Assembly: GCA_947247005.1 (NCBI GenBank)
Contig: OX365955.1
Coordinates: 35,443,822-35,507,821, forward strand
Source: Spisula solida
Lineage: Eukaryota > Mollusca > Bivalvia > Venerida > Mactridae
DNA: 64,000 nt
Direction: 5' to 3'
Of the stretch, positions 46,141 through 57,589 are shown piece after piece (position 1 is the first letter of the stretch; every line of letters starts with the position of its first letter). Both the position numbers and the translations under genes were made by a program. The notes beneath the pieces are model-generated. The model was not told where the DNA came from. It saw nothing but the letters and a program-made list of their open reading frames with translations, and did not search any database.

Positions 46141-47065
46141 CAGTGGAACCCCGCTAATCCGGACCCCTCCAATCCGGATTTCCCTCTAATCCGGGCGGAT
46201 CTGTTGGTCCCGAATATTCTTATTCATGTTTTAATACGTTTTTACCCCTCGGATCCGGAACCCCTCCACTCCGGACACCGGACAAAAATACGAGGATTTA
46301 TCATATATTTGCTCTAAATTTGACCCCTCGGATCCGGACAATCAATTTGAACATTGCCCAGGCCAATGTTTTGACAGGTGTCAATGTGTTGTATATTCGC
46401 ATCATCGTATATGCAATTAAAATAGTCCGATCAATTAACGGTTGTAACATCAACAATACGCAGTGTCGGTGTGTACGTATTATCGACACGGGTGTGAAAA
46501 TCACAATTTGGGACAATTAAAATATTATCATTTTAAAAGCGCTAATTGACAGCGTTTATTGGCCTACTCAATTAATTAAAAGACTATTGCTGGGTTGTTT
46601 TGTCTACACGGGGGTAAGTTGAATCAAATACAGGTCCCCTTAATTTTGAGAAGGTCGTTATCGACATCAAAGGAAAACAAATTCGGACGTTCTCAGTTTG
46701 GATAAATCTACGAGTAAATGCAATAAATATCTACCAAAATGCATTTGATGGATGGTCATTCTTTTACAGAATTTTATATGATAATCATGTCTGAGCCTCC
46801 GTCAAAACGTCGTAAGGTTGAAATCGACCTTGAAGCTAAAGTAAAATTGATCAGAGAATATTTTTCTGTACCAAAACCAACAATGAAGGTGTGTAATCAA
46901 ATGTTGCTGTTTTACATCTTTTTTTGCTTTTTTTGTGTTTAGCAATGCCTTCAACTAAAATTAACATACAAGTATCTAAAAATAGAAACCCCTCTAATCC
47001 AGACACCTCTCTAATCCGGACTTTTTGTCTGGTCCGGACGAGTCCGGATTAGAGGGGTTCCACTG
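46141..47065 (+). mobile_element. pogo/Tigger-like element, 925 bp
   Basis: Left CAGTGGAACCCCGCTAATCC; right inverted CAGTGGAACCCCTCTAATCC; TA at 46139-46140 and 47066-47067. Extra CTAATCCGGAC repeats lie inside each end. It carries the first coding segment of a transposase at 46787-46888. Most of the DDE gene is missing. Confidence 0.85.
46787..46888 (+). pseudogene. pogo-like transposase N-terminal exon remnant
   Basis: MSEPPSKRRKVEIDLEAKVK then LIREYFSVPKPTMK, followed by AAG|GTGTGT, a usable splice donor. A basic head and '.EEKv.ii....' helix start as in CENP-B/pogo DNA-binding domains. The catalytic exon is not present inside the terminal repeats. Confidence 0.5.
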
Positions 47066-47966
47066 TAGATTAATTTCTATTTTAATAAATAAATTAATAA
47101 TCTTTACTTTAATTAATAACTTCACCAAAATGCACTTTATAGCCTCAAGCTAAAAGTCAGACTCTTATTAGATAAGATCTGTGGTTTTAAATAATTATGA
47201 TCCATAATTTACACATGGCAACATAATGTCTACTGATAAGAATCTAAGGGCAGACCAAGTATTGTTCCTAGAAACTGCCCATGGCCAAATATATTGTTTA
47301 TAGTCTTTAGAATTGTCACTTAGTGATCTTTATCAAAACTTAATATGTTAATATTTTATATTATAAATGGAGACTTTTGATTGGCTAAGAACACTTGACC
47401 AATCAGGTATGTTGAAATAATTTTCTGTATGTTTTAAATTATCGTTATTGAATTAGTCTTAAATTATGAATTGAACAGTTAACATCTACGTTTAAATTAT
47501 TTGGTGTTAGCTTATAGTCATCTGGTTACTAATACTTAATTTATCTGGTTTTTAAAGTAATAGAAGTTGTTATCATTGGAACTGTTGAATACATGTAAAG
47601 AAATAAATGAAGAAAACTTAAATGGGACTTGTCGTTGTAACATTATAACATGGTTATAATATTGTTGAAAGAATCAACATTGGAGATACTGATATTATCA
47701 TATGCAATATAGATTGCAACATTGGAGAACTACTCGATACACATTGGAGATGCGAATACAACATAGTACATCAACCATTACTGATGTACTATAACAAACA
47801 TCACAACATTAGCTTAAGCTAAACATTTGAGAACACTGCACGACTGGAGGTTTGGAATACAACAACACGAGGTTACGGGTGGTGATCGACTTAGACACAC
47901 TAAGCGAGTTTCCCCACAAATAGCGCGACAGTCGACACCTCCGCCCAACCTCCGGTCACAGCTGTT
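47066..47966. other. spacer between pogo-like element and direct repeat
   Basis: No gene. 47870-47965 is GC-richer (AGTTTCCCCACAAATAGCGC, CACCTCCGCCCAACCTCCGG) than the surroundings and unexplained. Confidence 0.4.
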
Positions 47967-48033
47967 TACATGTTTCTTTATGTAAACTGTACATACATAG
48001 ATTTATACAATCTACATTAATTTATTAATTAAG
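47967..48033 (+). repeat. direct repeat, right copy
   Basis: Pairs with 45999-46066. Confidence 0.85.
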
Positions 48034-48079
48034 AAAGAAAAAATCTCCGTTAAAGGCCATGCCTTAGTTCATATTAATA

Positions 48080-49416
48080 CGAGGGCCACTTAAAAAGTAT
48101 TTATCAGTGGCCGATTATACGTTTAATATTCAATCAATGTGTATAAAAGTGGACATTTTCAGAAAGATACAACCTTTGCCTAGCTAACCAATAAAATAAT
48201 ACTGCAATTGGTAAAATATCCATTCACCCGTGTGGCAGTGAACCAATAGGGGTATGAAACACTGGAATTGCGAGAAAATAAGGTATATTAGTAGACGTAA
48301 GGGTTGATATTATTGGTCATAATTTATATAAGTTTATCTGATTAATTTGAAATTTGCAGATTTTATGCACCGTATACTTGTTTAACTAGTGCTGGGTCAA
48401 CATTATTGTTTGGACAGTCTAAATGGATTTAGTTGTACAAGGAATCTGCCATGTTCGAAATACTCCAAAAACTGCATTTTGCTGGGACGGTACCCTATAC
48501 GTTGTTGCTGCATGGTACTACCATACGTCTTAAGTGTAAAAGTCAAACATGTAGATTGTTTACACATGGAGATATGTTACTATCTTTCACATGATAAATA
48601 TGTCCTGAATTATTCATAATGTGTTCTTTACTACAGCCCAATGAACATGATCACGTGACCAAAAAATACGTATTTTAGATTTATGACGTCATATCCCTAA
48701 TACAATAATACAGAAAACAAAAATAAAAGCACACGATAGTGATTTTATATAAGACGAATTACATGAAATGGACAACATGGGTGAAGTGTCTTTGTTTATC
48801 ATAAATAGGGGTATACCATTACCCCACCCACTTTTTTAAAGTTGGGCTCGATCATAAAATTTGGTTGTAAAAAATAAAATTGAGATAAAAATGATTAAAA
48901 TCGCCCGACGAATAAAACTGCATATAAAAATCTAGAAAAACTAACATATTAAGAATAAATAACTGTTTATTTACCTGGTATATAACTAATATTAATCAGG
49001 GTGTAAGTGTGGTATTTTGAGTATCTGTGTGACTTGTTTATATTGCTATAGTTTGATAATAATTTACTGTTTTCAAAATTATGGATTGCCATTTAAGAGT
49101 ACAATGATATATATTGCAAATCATATCAATTTAATTTCAGTAAATCTGAATGACATTTGATAACAACGCTCAGAAATAGTATGAGCCCATAGAACACAAT
49201 TTTCTTACGCATTTTTGAGGTATTTTTTGTCCAGTGCTTTAAACCATGTCCTATTTGAATATCAATAAAATGAAAATGCTTTCATATTAAATGAGGAAAA
49301 TACCACGAATGTCTAGCTGAGGGATTGTTCTTTAAGAAAATGTACACTTTTTATATAGTCAGAGGCAATGGTGTTGATTTATCGCCCACTGATTAATACT
49401 TTTTAAGTGACCCTCG
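48080..49416. mobile_element. mariner-like element, 1.34 kb, decayed
   Basis: Left CGAGGGCCACTTAAAAAGTA; right inverted CGAGGGTCACTTAAAAAGTA, both continuing TTWATCAGTGG. TA at 48078-48079 and 49417-49418. The length is typical of a full mariner, but no transposase frame is readable; ORFs are short and unrelated. Confidence 0.85.
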
Positions 49417-49589
49417 TATGTTTTGCTTTAAAACAGGAAATGACATCAACTATGGCGTGAATTCCTGGTTTTGTTTGCTGACTTACGTGGAAAATGTCAT
49501 AATTTGATAAAACATTGTTGTCTGAGTGGTCATTTTGAGAAAACAAGGTTTCAAAGTCACAGAATGGAAGAAAATCTTGTGAAAAGTGA

Positions 49590-50275
49590 AGAACATTGCA
49601 ATGAAATAATGAAAGCGGGGAAAAATGGTTAGTTTCTAGATAAAAGGGAAGCAGGCAACCTTCAAAATATTTTTAAACAATCACCAAAGAAGCAAAATAT
49701 AAATGTTGATTATTATTTCGAAAAATCAACAAGAAAGCTAAGTAAGAAGCAAGAGTTATCAGGCGAACTTTTATCCAAATTAACAGTTCATAGATATATA
49801 TCAGAGTCATTCAGTGTGTCAGCAATTATAAGAAAGCAGAAACCACTTATTACAACAAATCAATAGCAAAAAGAGGATACATTCGCAAGAAAGTACTGAC
49901 ATTTGACCTCATACAAGTGGCCTAGATATAGCCCGGATATGAGCCCTAAAGTGAATTTGTTTGCTGTACATGATGAACATTAGTGTATGCAGATCCATTA
50001 TCCTTGACTATGGGACACCTGAGTATCAGCATGTAAATCTATCTCTATGAACACGTTGAAATCCTTGTTCACTGTATGCTAATATACCGAAACACATGAT
50101 TGAAAACATGGGAGGTAACTCAGGGTATTGAACTAAATAATCCCAATTATGATGCTGGTATTTTGAACCGCGTTTAGCCCCTAATGTTTTGTCATAATGG
50201 GAATCTGTTAATGATTAAAGAGACAAAGTTACAACTGTTTAACCTAGGTCCCCGGTTTTTTGGGACACCCTGTAT
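49590..50275 (+). pseudogene. degenerate Tc1-like transposase and right terminal repeat
   Basis: Readable pieces: KLSKKQELSGELLSKLTVHR, RKQKPLITTNQ, and WPRYSPDMSPKVNLF, the last being the 'WPa.SPDlNPiEnlW' motif of Tc1-like enzymes with the catalytic Glu replaced (K). 50247-50273 (GGTTTTTTGGGACACCCTGT) is a typical Tc1/mariner terminal repeat. Several stops; dead. Confidence 0.7.
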
Positions 50276-51566
50276 GTATTATTTCTGAAACTGCTCATCC
50301 ACACAGCATTACTGAAATAGCTCACCCACATAGCATTTTGATGTTTTTAAAAAATGTCGCGAATACATGCATATATTGACAAAACATGTGACTCTCGAGT
50401 CGTATAAATATAAAATACAATGCATCGCAAGATAGTTTGTCAACAGAATCACTAGAAAAGGCAAAGAGCCGCTCATTTTGGCATGTTTTTGTGTTTTGCT
50501 CACCAACACAGCATTACGTTTTCAGTTAAAGAAATGCGCGGTTGCACTTTCTGACAAAATAAAGGGATTTTGGTACATATATGAAACCACACGATGTGTA
50601 TCTCGCTAAGGAGACGGCTCTCGTCTTTGTTTCATGAAAATTCATCCAGTAATAAGAAAATAACAAGAGGATCATAGATCCTGGGGCGCTCACCTGCCAA
50701 ACATGGTCAAACAAGGTTTTGCTATTATTTGACATATTGACATAGTTTTTGACCTCACATGACCCAACTTCGAAAGTGACCTTTTGGTCATCATGATAAA
50801 CATTTTGACCAAAGTTAATGAAGATAAAAACAAAAAAGTGGCCTCAAGAGTGTTAATAAGGTTTTTCTACTATTTGACCTTTTGACCGAGTTTTGACCCC
50901 ACTTAACACAACTTCAAACTTGACCTTAAGGTCATCAAGATACACATTTTGACCATACATCATGAAGATTAAAGCAAAAATGTGGCCTCCAGAGTGTTTT
51001 AACAAAGTTTTCCTATTATATGACCTTTTGACCTAGTTTTTTTACCCTACGTGACCCAACTTTGTACTTGACCTTAAGGTCACTAAGATAAACATTTTGA
51101 CCAAACTTCATGAAGATTAAAGCAAAAATGTGGCCACCAGAGTGTTAACAAGGTTTTCCTATTATTTGACCTTTTGACCTAGTTTTGACCCCACATGACC
51201 AAATTTCAAACTTGACCTAAATGTCATTGAGATACAACTACAACCAAGTTTGATGAAGATCAGAGCAAAAATGTGGCCTCCAGAGTGTTAACAAGGTTTT
51301 CCTATTATGTGACCTTTTGACCTAGTTTTTGACCCCACATGACCCAACTTCGAACTTGACCTATTTTTCATTGAGATACAACTACTAACCAAGTTTGATG
51401 AAGATCAAAGCAAAATTGAGAGTGCTAGAGTGTTAACGGTGAAAAAGTTAACGGACGGACGATGGACAAAAAACAATCACAAAAGCTCACCTTGCCACAA
51501 AGTGGCAGGTGAGCTAAAAAGGAAAAATGTTACCCGAGTCGAGCGATTTTCACCCGTTTTGAGCTC
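50276..51566 (-). repeat. ~430-bp repeat, copy B, split by a tandem-core element
   Basis: Minus-strand copy of the repeat at 35734-39095, shared over the whole ~430 bp. In A the interruption is at the GCTGTGTT site; here it is at AAATAACAAGG. Each copy is therefore the empty site for the other's insertion. Confidence 0.88.
50663..51519 (+). repeat. tandem-core element with both ends and a known empty site
   Basis: 5' ACAAGAGGATCATAGATCCT (GGATC/GATCC hairpin) then GGCGCTCACCTGCCA. ~150-bp core (GTGTTAACAAGGTTTTCCTA, TTTGACCCCACATGACCCAA). Preterminal TTAACGGACGGACGATGGAC. 3' hairpin AGCTCACCTTGCCAC-AAA-GTGGCAGGTGAGCT then AAAA. Empty site in copy A near 35780. Confidence 0.88.
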
Positions 51567-51789
51567 ACCAACACAGCATTTTGTCACGTGGTATGTCCAG
51601 TGAAACTATACATCAATTGAAAAAGAACAAAATTATCTTTCATGCAATATAATTTTTTTTTAAATCTTCCACCATTTGAATAATGTTATGAAGGTTGAAA
51701 CAGCTGTAATCATGCACGTTTGGGTGATTATTTAATACTAGAAATTCATGCCCTCTGGCAAATTATGTCGAGCCTAGGCGCATGTTGAA

Positions 51790-52157
51790 ACAAGAGGGCC
51801 ATTGCCTGATGACTAGCAGTTAAGGCAGAATCAGTATTTGTTATAATATGACCTTAATATTTGATGTAGATTTTACAAATACACACTTTATGGCCAGGTT
51901 TTATAAAGATGAGGTAAAAAATGTGACCTCTATAGTATAAACAAGGTTTTCTTTGATGTGATCTGGTGACCTAGTTTTTGACTCCAGATGACCCAGTTAA
52001 AACCTTGACCTAGATTTCATAGAGACAAACATTGTGACCAAGTTTCAAAAAGGTTGGGTAAAAAATGTGACCTAGAGTGTTAACATGGGTTTTCTTCAAT
52101 GTGACCTGGTGACCTAGTTTTTGACCCTAGATGACCCAGTTGCGACATTGACCTAGG
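51790..52157 (+). repeat. tandem-core element, 3' truncated
   Basis: Starts ACAAGAGGGCCATTGCCTGA and has two to three core units like those of 1569-3857; stops without a hairpin near GACCTAGGTCG. Confidence 0.7.
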
Positions 52158-53054
52158 TCGATCAGTCATGAATTTGGCATATCACGACTCCGACCGACTC
52201 TGGCAAAGACACCTACATAGTTATATTTGGGAAATTTACTGCATTCTGGAATAAAAAATAATCATTCTAATTTTAATTAATAATTTGAACAGATATGAAA
52301 AATGTCTAGTTCTCTGACCCTATTTATTACCAAATGAATGACATACTAAGAGAAAACTTACAAAGAGAATACTCATGTAGACCCAGCTCTACCAAACAAG
52401 GCTCGAATCTATGACTCAGATCTTCACCTGGAACCAGGTTTCTGGTTTCTCCAGTCTAGCCCGACTAGCCAACAGAAGTGTCAATGGGGCCAAATTAAAA
52501 ATCAGGAAAATAGTATGTTGCCGACCAATTTTGCCAAACAAGAGGCCTTCAATGACATTGTTTCCATAATTTACTCAATTTGTAATAAAGAAAATCATTC
52601 AGACCAGATTAAATTTACCATAACTTTGCCATTTCTTGAGATATTTTCATCAAATAAATTTTATTTTGGTCAGAAGCCATTGCTCTATCAGGCATGATAA
52701 ATGCAGAATTCCAGATAAATCAGGCAAATTGACACCCCTGTAGCCAAGGATAATGCATCCAACTTTACGTCTGAGGTATAGCATACAGTCTGGTCGGATT
52801 CAAACGAGAAATGTGGGCAGAATGAGTCTATGAAGACAACCTCATATGCATCACAGTTGAAATTAGTTGTTGGGCCGATCTGGAGTCAAAGAAAGTCATT
52901 TTGGGACATCCGATTTATCGCAGAAGACTGAACTTTCACTTTCTTTGACTTGGGAATTCCCTCTTTATTCGTGCTTTATGACGACGAATCGTCAAGACAC
53001 CTTGCATTCACATTAATGTCCGACCCCTCGACTGTATTATCAAACTTTGATTCA
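52158..53054. other. intronic stretch, nothing recognised
   Basis: No repeat family or exon identified; a 60-codon ORF at 52515 lacks resemblance to known proteins. Confidence 0.4.
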
Positions 53055-56000
53055 TAGTCCGGTCAATTATGAAAAAGACCCGGCATTGGACTGTATAGTA
53101 AATATTTTTTGGTATTCTGTTAGGGAATATGTTGTTATTGAAGTATCTGAATGATGCCCAGCTGGCACCATTGAGCATTTTGAGAAATTCAAGATGGCGT
53201 CCAAGATGGCCGCTAAAATTAGAAAAAATGCCATGGGTGCATGAAGTAAGTTACAAATTGCTATTTTTGCTCATCAGTTGTATTGTAATTGTTTTAAACA
53301 TAAGTATTAATATATATTTATCATTATTCATTGATTCAGTTAATATAAGAAGGCATCCGGGACAGCTAAAATCAAAATGGCGGCTACGTTGGCCGCAGTA
53401 ATTGCACAAATTGGTAAATTGTATTGGAAATCATCTATTTTAAACCTATTTGTTTATATCAGTACTGTAATATGTAATTATTATTCAAAATTAAACTTTC
53501 TTTCATTTTGAACTATTGACTCATTAGCTGATTCAAAATGGCACCCAAGATGGCGACCAAAACCAGTAAATATATGCCGATGATGCAAGAAGTAAGTTAC
53601 AAAGCTATTTTTGCTGATTGACAGTTTTTAAGATGTATTTGACGTATTTATATTTATATCATTATTTATTGTTTGAGTCTATTTGCGATAACATCCATGA
53701 AGGCTGAAATCAAAATGGCGGCTACAATGGCCGTCATAATTGACAAATTGGCATATTTTATTAAAAACCATGAAGTGTAATCAAAATTGCTAATTATAAT
53801 ATTATCAGTACTGCAATATGTTGTAAATACTCTAATTGAAACTTTAATTAAAAGCAAATGACCCGATAACTGATTCAAAATGGCATCCAAGATGGCTTCC
53901 AAACATGAACGAAGTAGTTAACCATAGAGTCATTGTCATTTGTCGGTTGGTAAATTTAGTGTTAATCATCAAGTATTCATTCCAAATAAACTAATTTATA
54001 TTGATCAATTTTACAAAAATCAATGTACATGCTGTATAATACGTGACCCCGTGCACTTGTTAGGTAGCATGCAAAGTTCAACCAATCAGGTGTATTCTGT
54101 CCCCATCAAAACATGGATTTGTCGAAAAGGGAGTTTATCACTTTCATTAGTGATACAAATGCCATCACAAGCAAAGAAATGATCATTGATAACGAAGGTC
54201 TAGGCGAAAAAAACCCGGTATATTCTATGCTGCCATGTGATGATCATGTGTTAAGTTATTGAATGAAAAAGATTCCAACACCCAAGAATCTACGAGGCCA
54301 CATGGAGGTCATCTGATATGGTCGCTTTAAACCAAATATTATGTAGCGATCTCCAGAGGATGTGGAATAGTTTATATACGGGCAAAACTATGACCAGACC
54401 AGACCAGACCAGACCTAGTAATAATAATAGTAAAAATAATAATAATAACGACTTTATCTATTGTGGATTACATATTTGACAGTTATAAAATTACTTGCCA
54501 GAGTAAGGAACGACCATTCTTGGATTCTCTTTAAGCTTGGCACAACATCAACACGTCAGATATAGAATGTTATTATAAAATTATTTCTAAAGATCAATTG
54601 GGATACAAGAAGAAGATGTACAACACTTGGCTGTTGCAAACAAGGACCAGATATCTAAAACACCAAGTGTAATATAGAGAACTATGCAAAGAAGGTAAAG
54701 AAAGCGCCTGAATGAACATGAGGGTTGTGGCAAATTGATAACTAAAATAATAGGTTAAGGATTACATGATGACACTGGTAATAAAAGATCTTGTCAGACT
54801 TAGGAGAGAAAATGAACTATATACATTGATCCTACCAAAAGTGATGCTACTTAGCGACCCATTATTAGGCTGATTGCAAGAAAAGCCTCCGTAATCAACC
54901 AAGATCAAGCGTTGAAAGCTCAAACACCAACCTTAGCATAACTGTAATAAGTTGCTGAGTGATAAGTGGGAGGATAATACGTATGTGACCGATAATAACA
55001 TCAATGAATTGAGTCAGAGATTTGAAATATGCTGAATGTATCGGCCTAGCGTCTCACACAGACTTTCGATGTGTACCGTTGACTAGTATATCTTCATATT
55101 GGATGTAGTGAACTGCAACATCCTTTGTATGTAGGTTGCTGGCATCTCCCACAGCTTTGCCTCGTGCTAAACAATGTACATTGTCTTGACAACAAAACCA
55201 AAGACATTGGTCATTGTCAAGAAGACAAAACGGTTTGCGATGCAACATTATGCGCTATGCTCTAATCATGCAAGATGCCATATGAATCATCAAAACATTG
55301 ATAATGAGACCTTCATCTTCTTGAGACGTGTTGGAACGGACAGGGGAGGATTTAAATTTGAAGATTATTATAGGTAAAGCTTGCAATGCTTTCAATACAT
55401 TTAAACCACAGTGGAACACCAGCAACAACTTGATCAAATCAGACATCAAGCTATTCGTCTCAATGCCATGACAATATAGCTGTATATTTCAAAGACCTGG
55501 TACCTTACTGAGCAGATAGTGAAGACTCCACGTAGATAGATGATGGCTCTGCATGTATTCCTCAACCATAATGTCCATGTAGAATTGGGAAAATATACGA
55601 CCAAGACATAATTAACAACTGTACGCCTTTACGGAGGATGAAGCAGAAACCCATCGCCAACACCATACACGGATGAAAATGGCGTCAGTGTTGGCACAAT
55701 ACGAAGCATGAAAACACAATTCCAACCATAAAACAACAAACATGGAAGTGATATGGCATCTACATTGTGAGAAGAGTATAACATCACTCACACACCTATA
55801 ATTGGAATTGAACCCAAAAGACCTGATAATCCTACCAGATATTACTTGAAGAACATTTTTTGTTTTTTTAAAATCTGTTAACAATGCCTATTGACAAACT
55901 ACAGGAGAAGTGGATAAAATCAAGTGCAAATGTATATAAAACGTTGTTTGTAAAATAAACGAACGTGTAAATAAAATAAATATTCATATGCTAGTATTTA

Positions 56001-56882
56001 CAATACCATATACATATACTAGTATACCAACCGACCAGTGGTCTAAGATATACAATTAGCTTGGTTTAAACTTTCATGTTTGACATCAATCTTGGAAGCC
56101 AATTTGAATAAGCTAAACATAAAGTGTTTTCAATTGTAGTTTTATTAGACCATTTATTACCTATAGCAGTACTTATATTAAAAATTAAGAAATTTCTATT
56201 ACATTACATGCTATTAAATGCTAATTTTCAGTTTGACATATGTAGCAGCCATTTTTGCCGCCATTTTGATATATTTATGCAGTGTATTACAGAAGTAATT
56301 ATGTTTGAGACACTTCCACTACAATCAATCAGCAAAATATCAATATGTAACTTCTTTATGATCCACTAACATATTGTTTTTATTATGGCGGCCATCTTGG
56401 CCGCCATTTTGAATCAGCTAATGGGTCAACTGTTTTGAATTGAAGTTTTCTTTGAGTATTTATCATATATTACACTACTGGTACACATATAATTAAAACA
56501 ATTGAGTTTTAGTACAATCTGGCAATTATGGCGGCCATTATAGCCGTGTTTTGGATTCCAGCTGCCATGGGTGCCATATAAGATTCACTAAATCAATAAC
56601 TTATGATAAATTTATATTAATGAGTATGTTTTTAACATCTAAAATACAATAAACCCGCAAAAATAGCAATTTGTAACTTATTTCTAGTACCACAGTCATT
56701 TTTTCTAATTTTAGCGGCCATCTTGGACGCCATCTTGAATTTCTCAAAATGCTCAATGGTGCCAGCTGGGCATCATTCAGATTCTTCAATAACAACATAT
56801 TCCCTAACAGAAAACCAAAAAATATTTACTATACAGTCCAATGCCGGGTCTTACCTAAATATCCCATTTATAGACCGGACTA
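53055..56882. mobile_element. foldback element with long repeat-filled arms
   Basis: Arms start TAGTCCGGTC and run inward as inverse copies: GACCCGGCATTGGACTGTAT, AATATGTTGTTATTGAAG, AATGATGCCCAGCTGGCACC, TTGAGCATTTTGAGAAATTC, AAGATGGCGTCCAAGATGGC. Each arm (53055-53905 and 56225-56882) then holds alternating blocks AAGATGGCCGC and AAAATGGCGGCTACNTTGGC every 160-185 bp. The 2.3-kb centre has no intact gene. The opposing ORFs at 53129 and 56798 encode the same peptide because they are arm copies, not genes. Confidence 0.88.
55372..55470 (+). pseudogene. decayed LINE C-terminal fragment
   Basis: IGKACNAFNTFKPQWNTSNN then LIKSDIKLFVSM follows the RTE-like 'RigKArnAF..LkpvW.s...s.ktKlrlfnsnv' block. 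It lies inside the foldback element. 54600-54760 upstream may be an older part of the same copy (KKMYNTWL..., YRELCKEGKES), less sure. Confidence 0.5.
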
Positions 56883-57330
56883 TCAAACAAAGAACGCCGA
56901 TGCTCCTGATTTTCCATCGTAGTTACTTTCATGCAAGATATCAAAATCTACTTTGATTAGTATACAAGATAAAAGATTCCTTTCATCTATATTACGAATT
57001 TTCTGATGGGTTGAAATCCAGGGGATGCAACCAAAATAAGCGAATCTGACCAACGGTATATGATGCTACAACGCATCGCCCGGGAGTGAAAACTAGCTTT
57101 ACCGTGATATATGCGGCATACGGGATTGGGCTAATATATTCGAAGACGCTTATCTGCGGCACGCGGAACTCGGTAAATACGACGAATATATGCCGCGCAC
57201 GGGTAGAATGAGTTATTTAATAATCAGAAATTATTTGGTTTACTGACCGATTGAAAAACCGACCAACCAACTTGAGCAAAGTTAATGTTCGTCATCCTTC
57301 TATATAATTAATTTAGTTAAATGTACTCAC

Positions 57331-57494
57331 CATCGAGTGTACACAGAGCATAGAGAACATCCGACTCATTCTCCTGCATGGGTCCTGGCCCCTTTCTTAT
57401 ATTACCAACAATCTCTGTAGATATACTACTATTCCTTATCTCACTCCTTACCAGCGGATCATAGATCAAGTTGTCCGGAACACATTCACTTATA
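57331..57494 (-). CDS. ITFG2: ITFG2 exon (most upstream one found)
   Basis: On the minus strand a TTGTTACAG acceptor precedes 57494 and a GTGAGTAC donor follows 57331. The exon has one base completing a prior codon, 54 open codons, then a single G. Readable motifs are VPDNLIYDPLVRSEIRNSS, VGNIRKGPGP and DVLYALCTLD. The last corresponds to the 'IGNIK...FALCTLDG' block of ITFG2. It is too short and has no usable start codon, so a plain ORF scan misses it. Flanking sequence on both sides is repeat-derived or unassigned. The preceding exon is not seen up to 64 kb. Confidence 0.85.
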
Positions 57495-57589
57495 CTGTAA
57501 CAAACATAATTATATTAAGCTCCATTTATGTGTACATGTACTATTTAATAAGTGCACCATCTTGTGGGTGCAGATGCTAACCTGATCAT

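Larger units (their letters stand above)
4529..57494 (-). other. ITFG2: ITFG2 gene span (3' part), four exons recognised
   Basis: Four minus-strand exons with consensus splice sites join in frame without a stop: 57494-57331, 30387-30296, 16840-16723 and 4705-4529. Phases chain perfectly (164, 92, 118 and 177 nt; junction phases 1, 0 and 1). The joined peptide follows the order of the C-terminal half of ITFG2 as I remember it from vertebrates. ITFG2 is a beta-propeller/FG-GAP-like subunit of KICSTOR, which tethers GATOR1 to lysosomes and dampens mTORC1 when nutrients are scarce. Introns are about 26.9, 13.5 and 12.0 kb and packed with mobile elements. The upstream exons and the last exon are not identified here. 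The assignment is from recalled family similarity, not a search. Confidence 0.85.

Noticed and set aside
53129..56798. Two ORFs sharing an N-terminal peptide (MLLLK.LNDAQLAPLS)
   Set aside because: They are the two arms of the foldback element read inward; the sharing is due to inverted DNA repetition, not a gene family.
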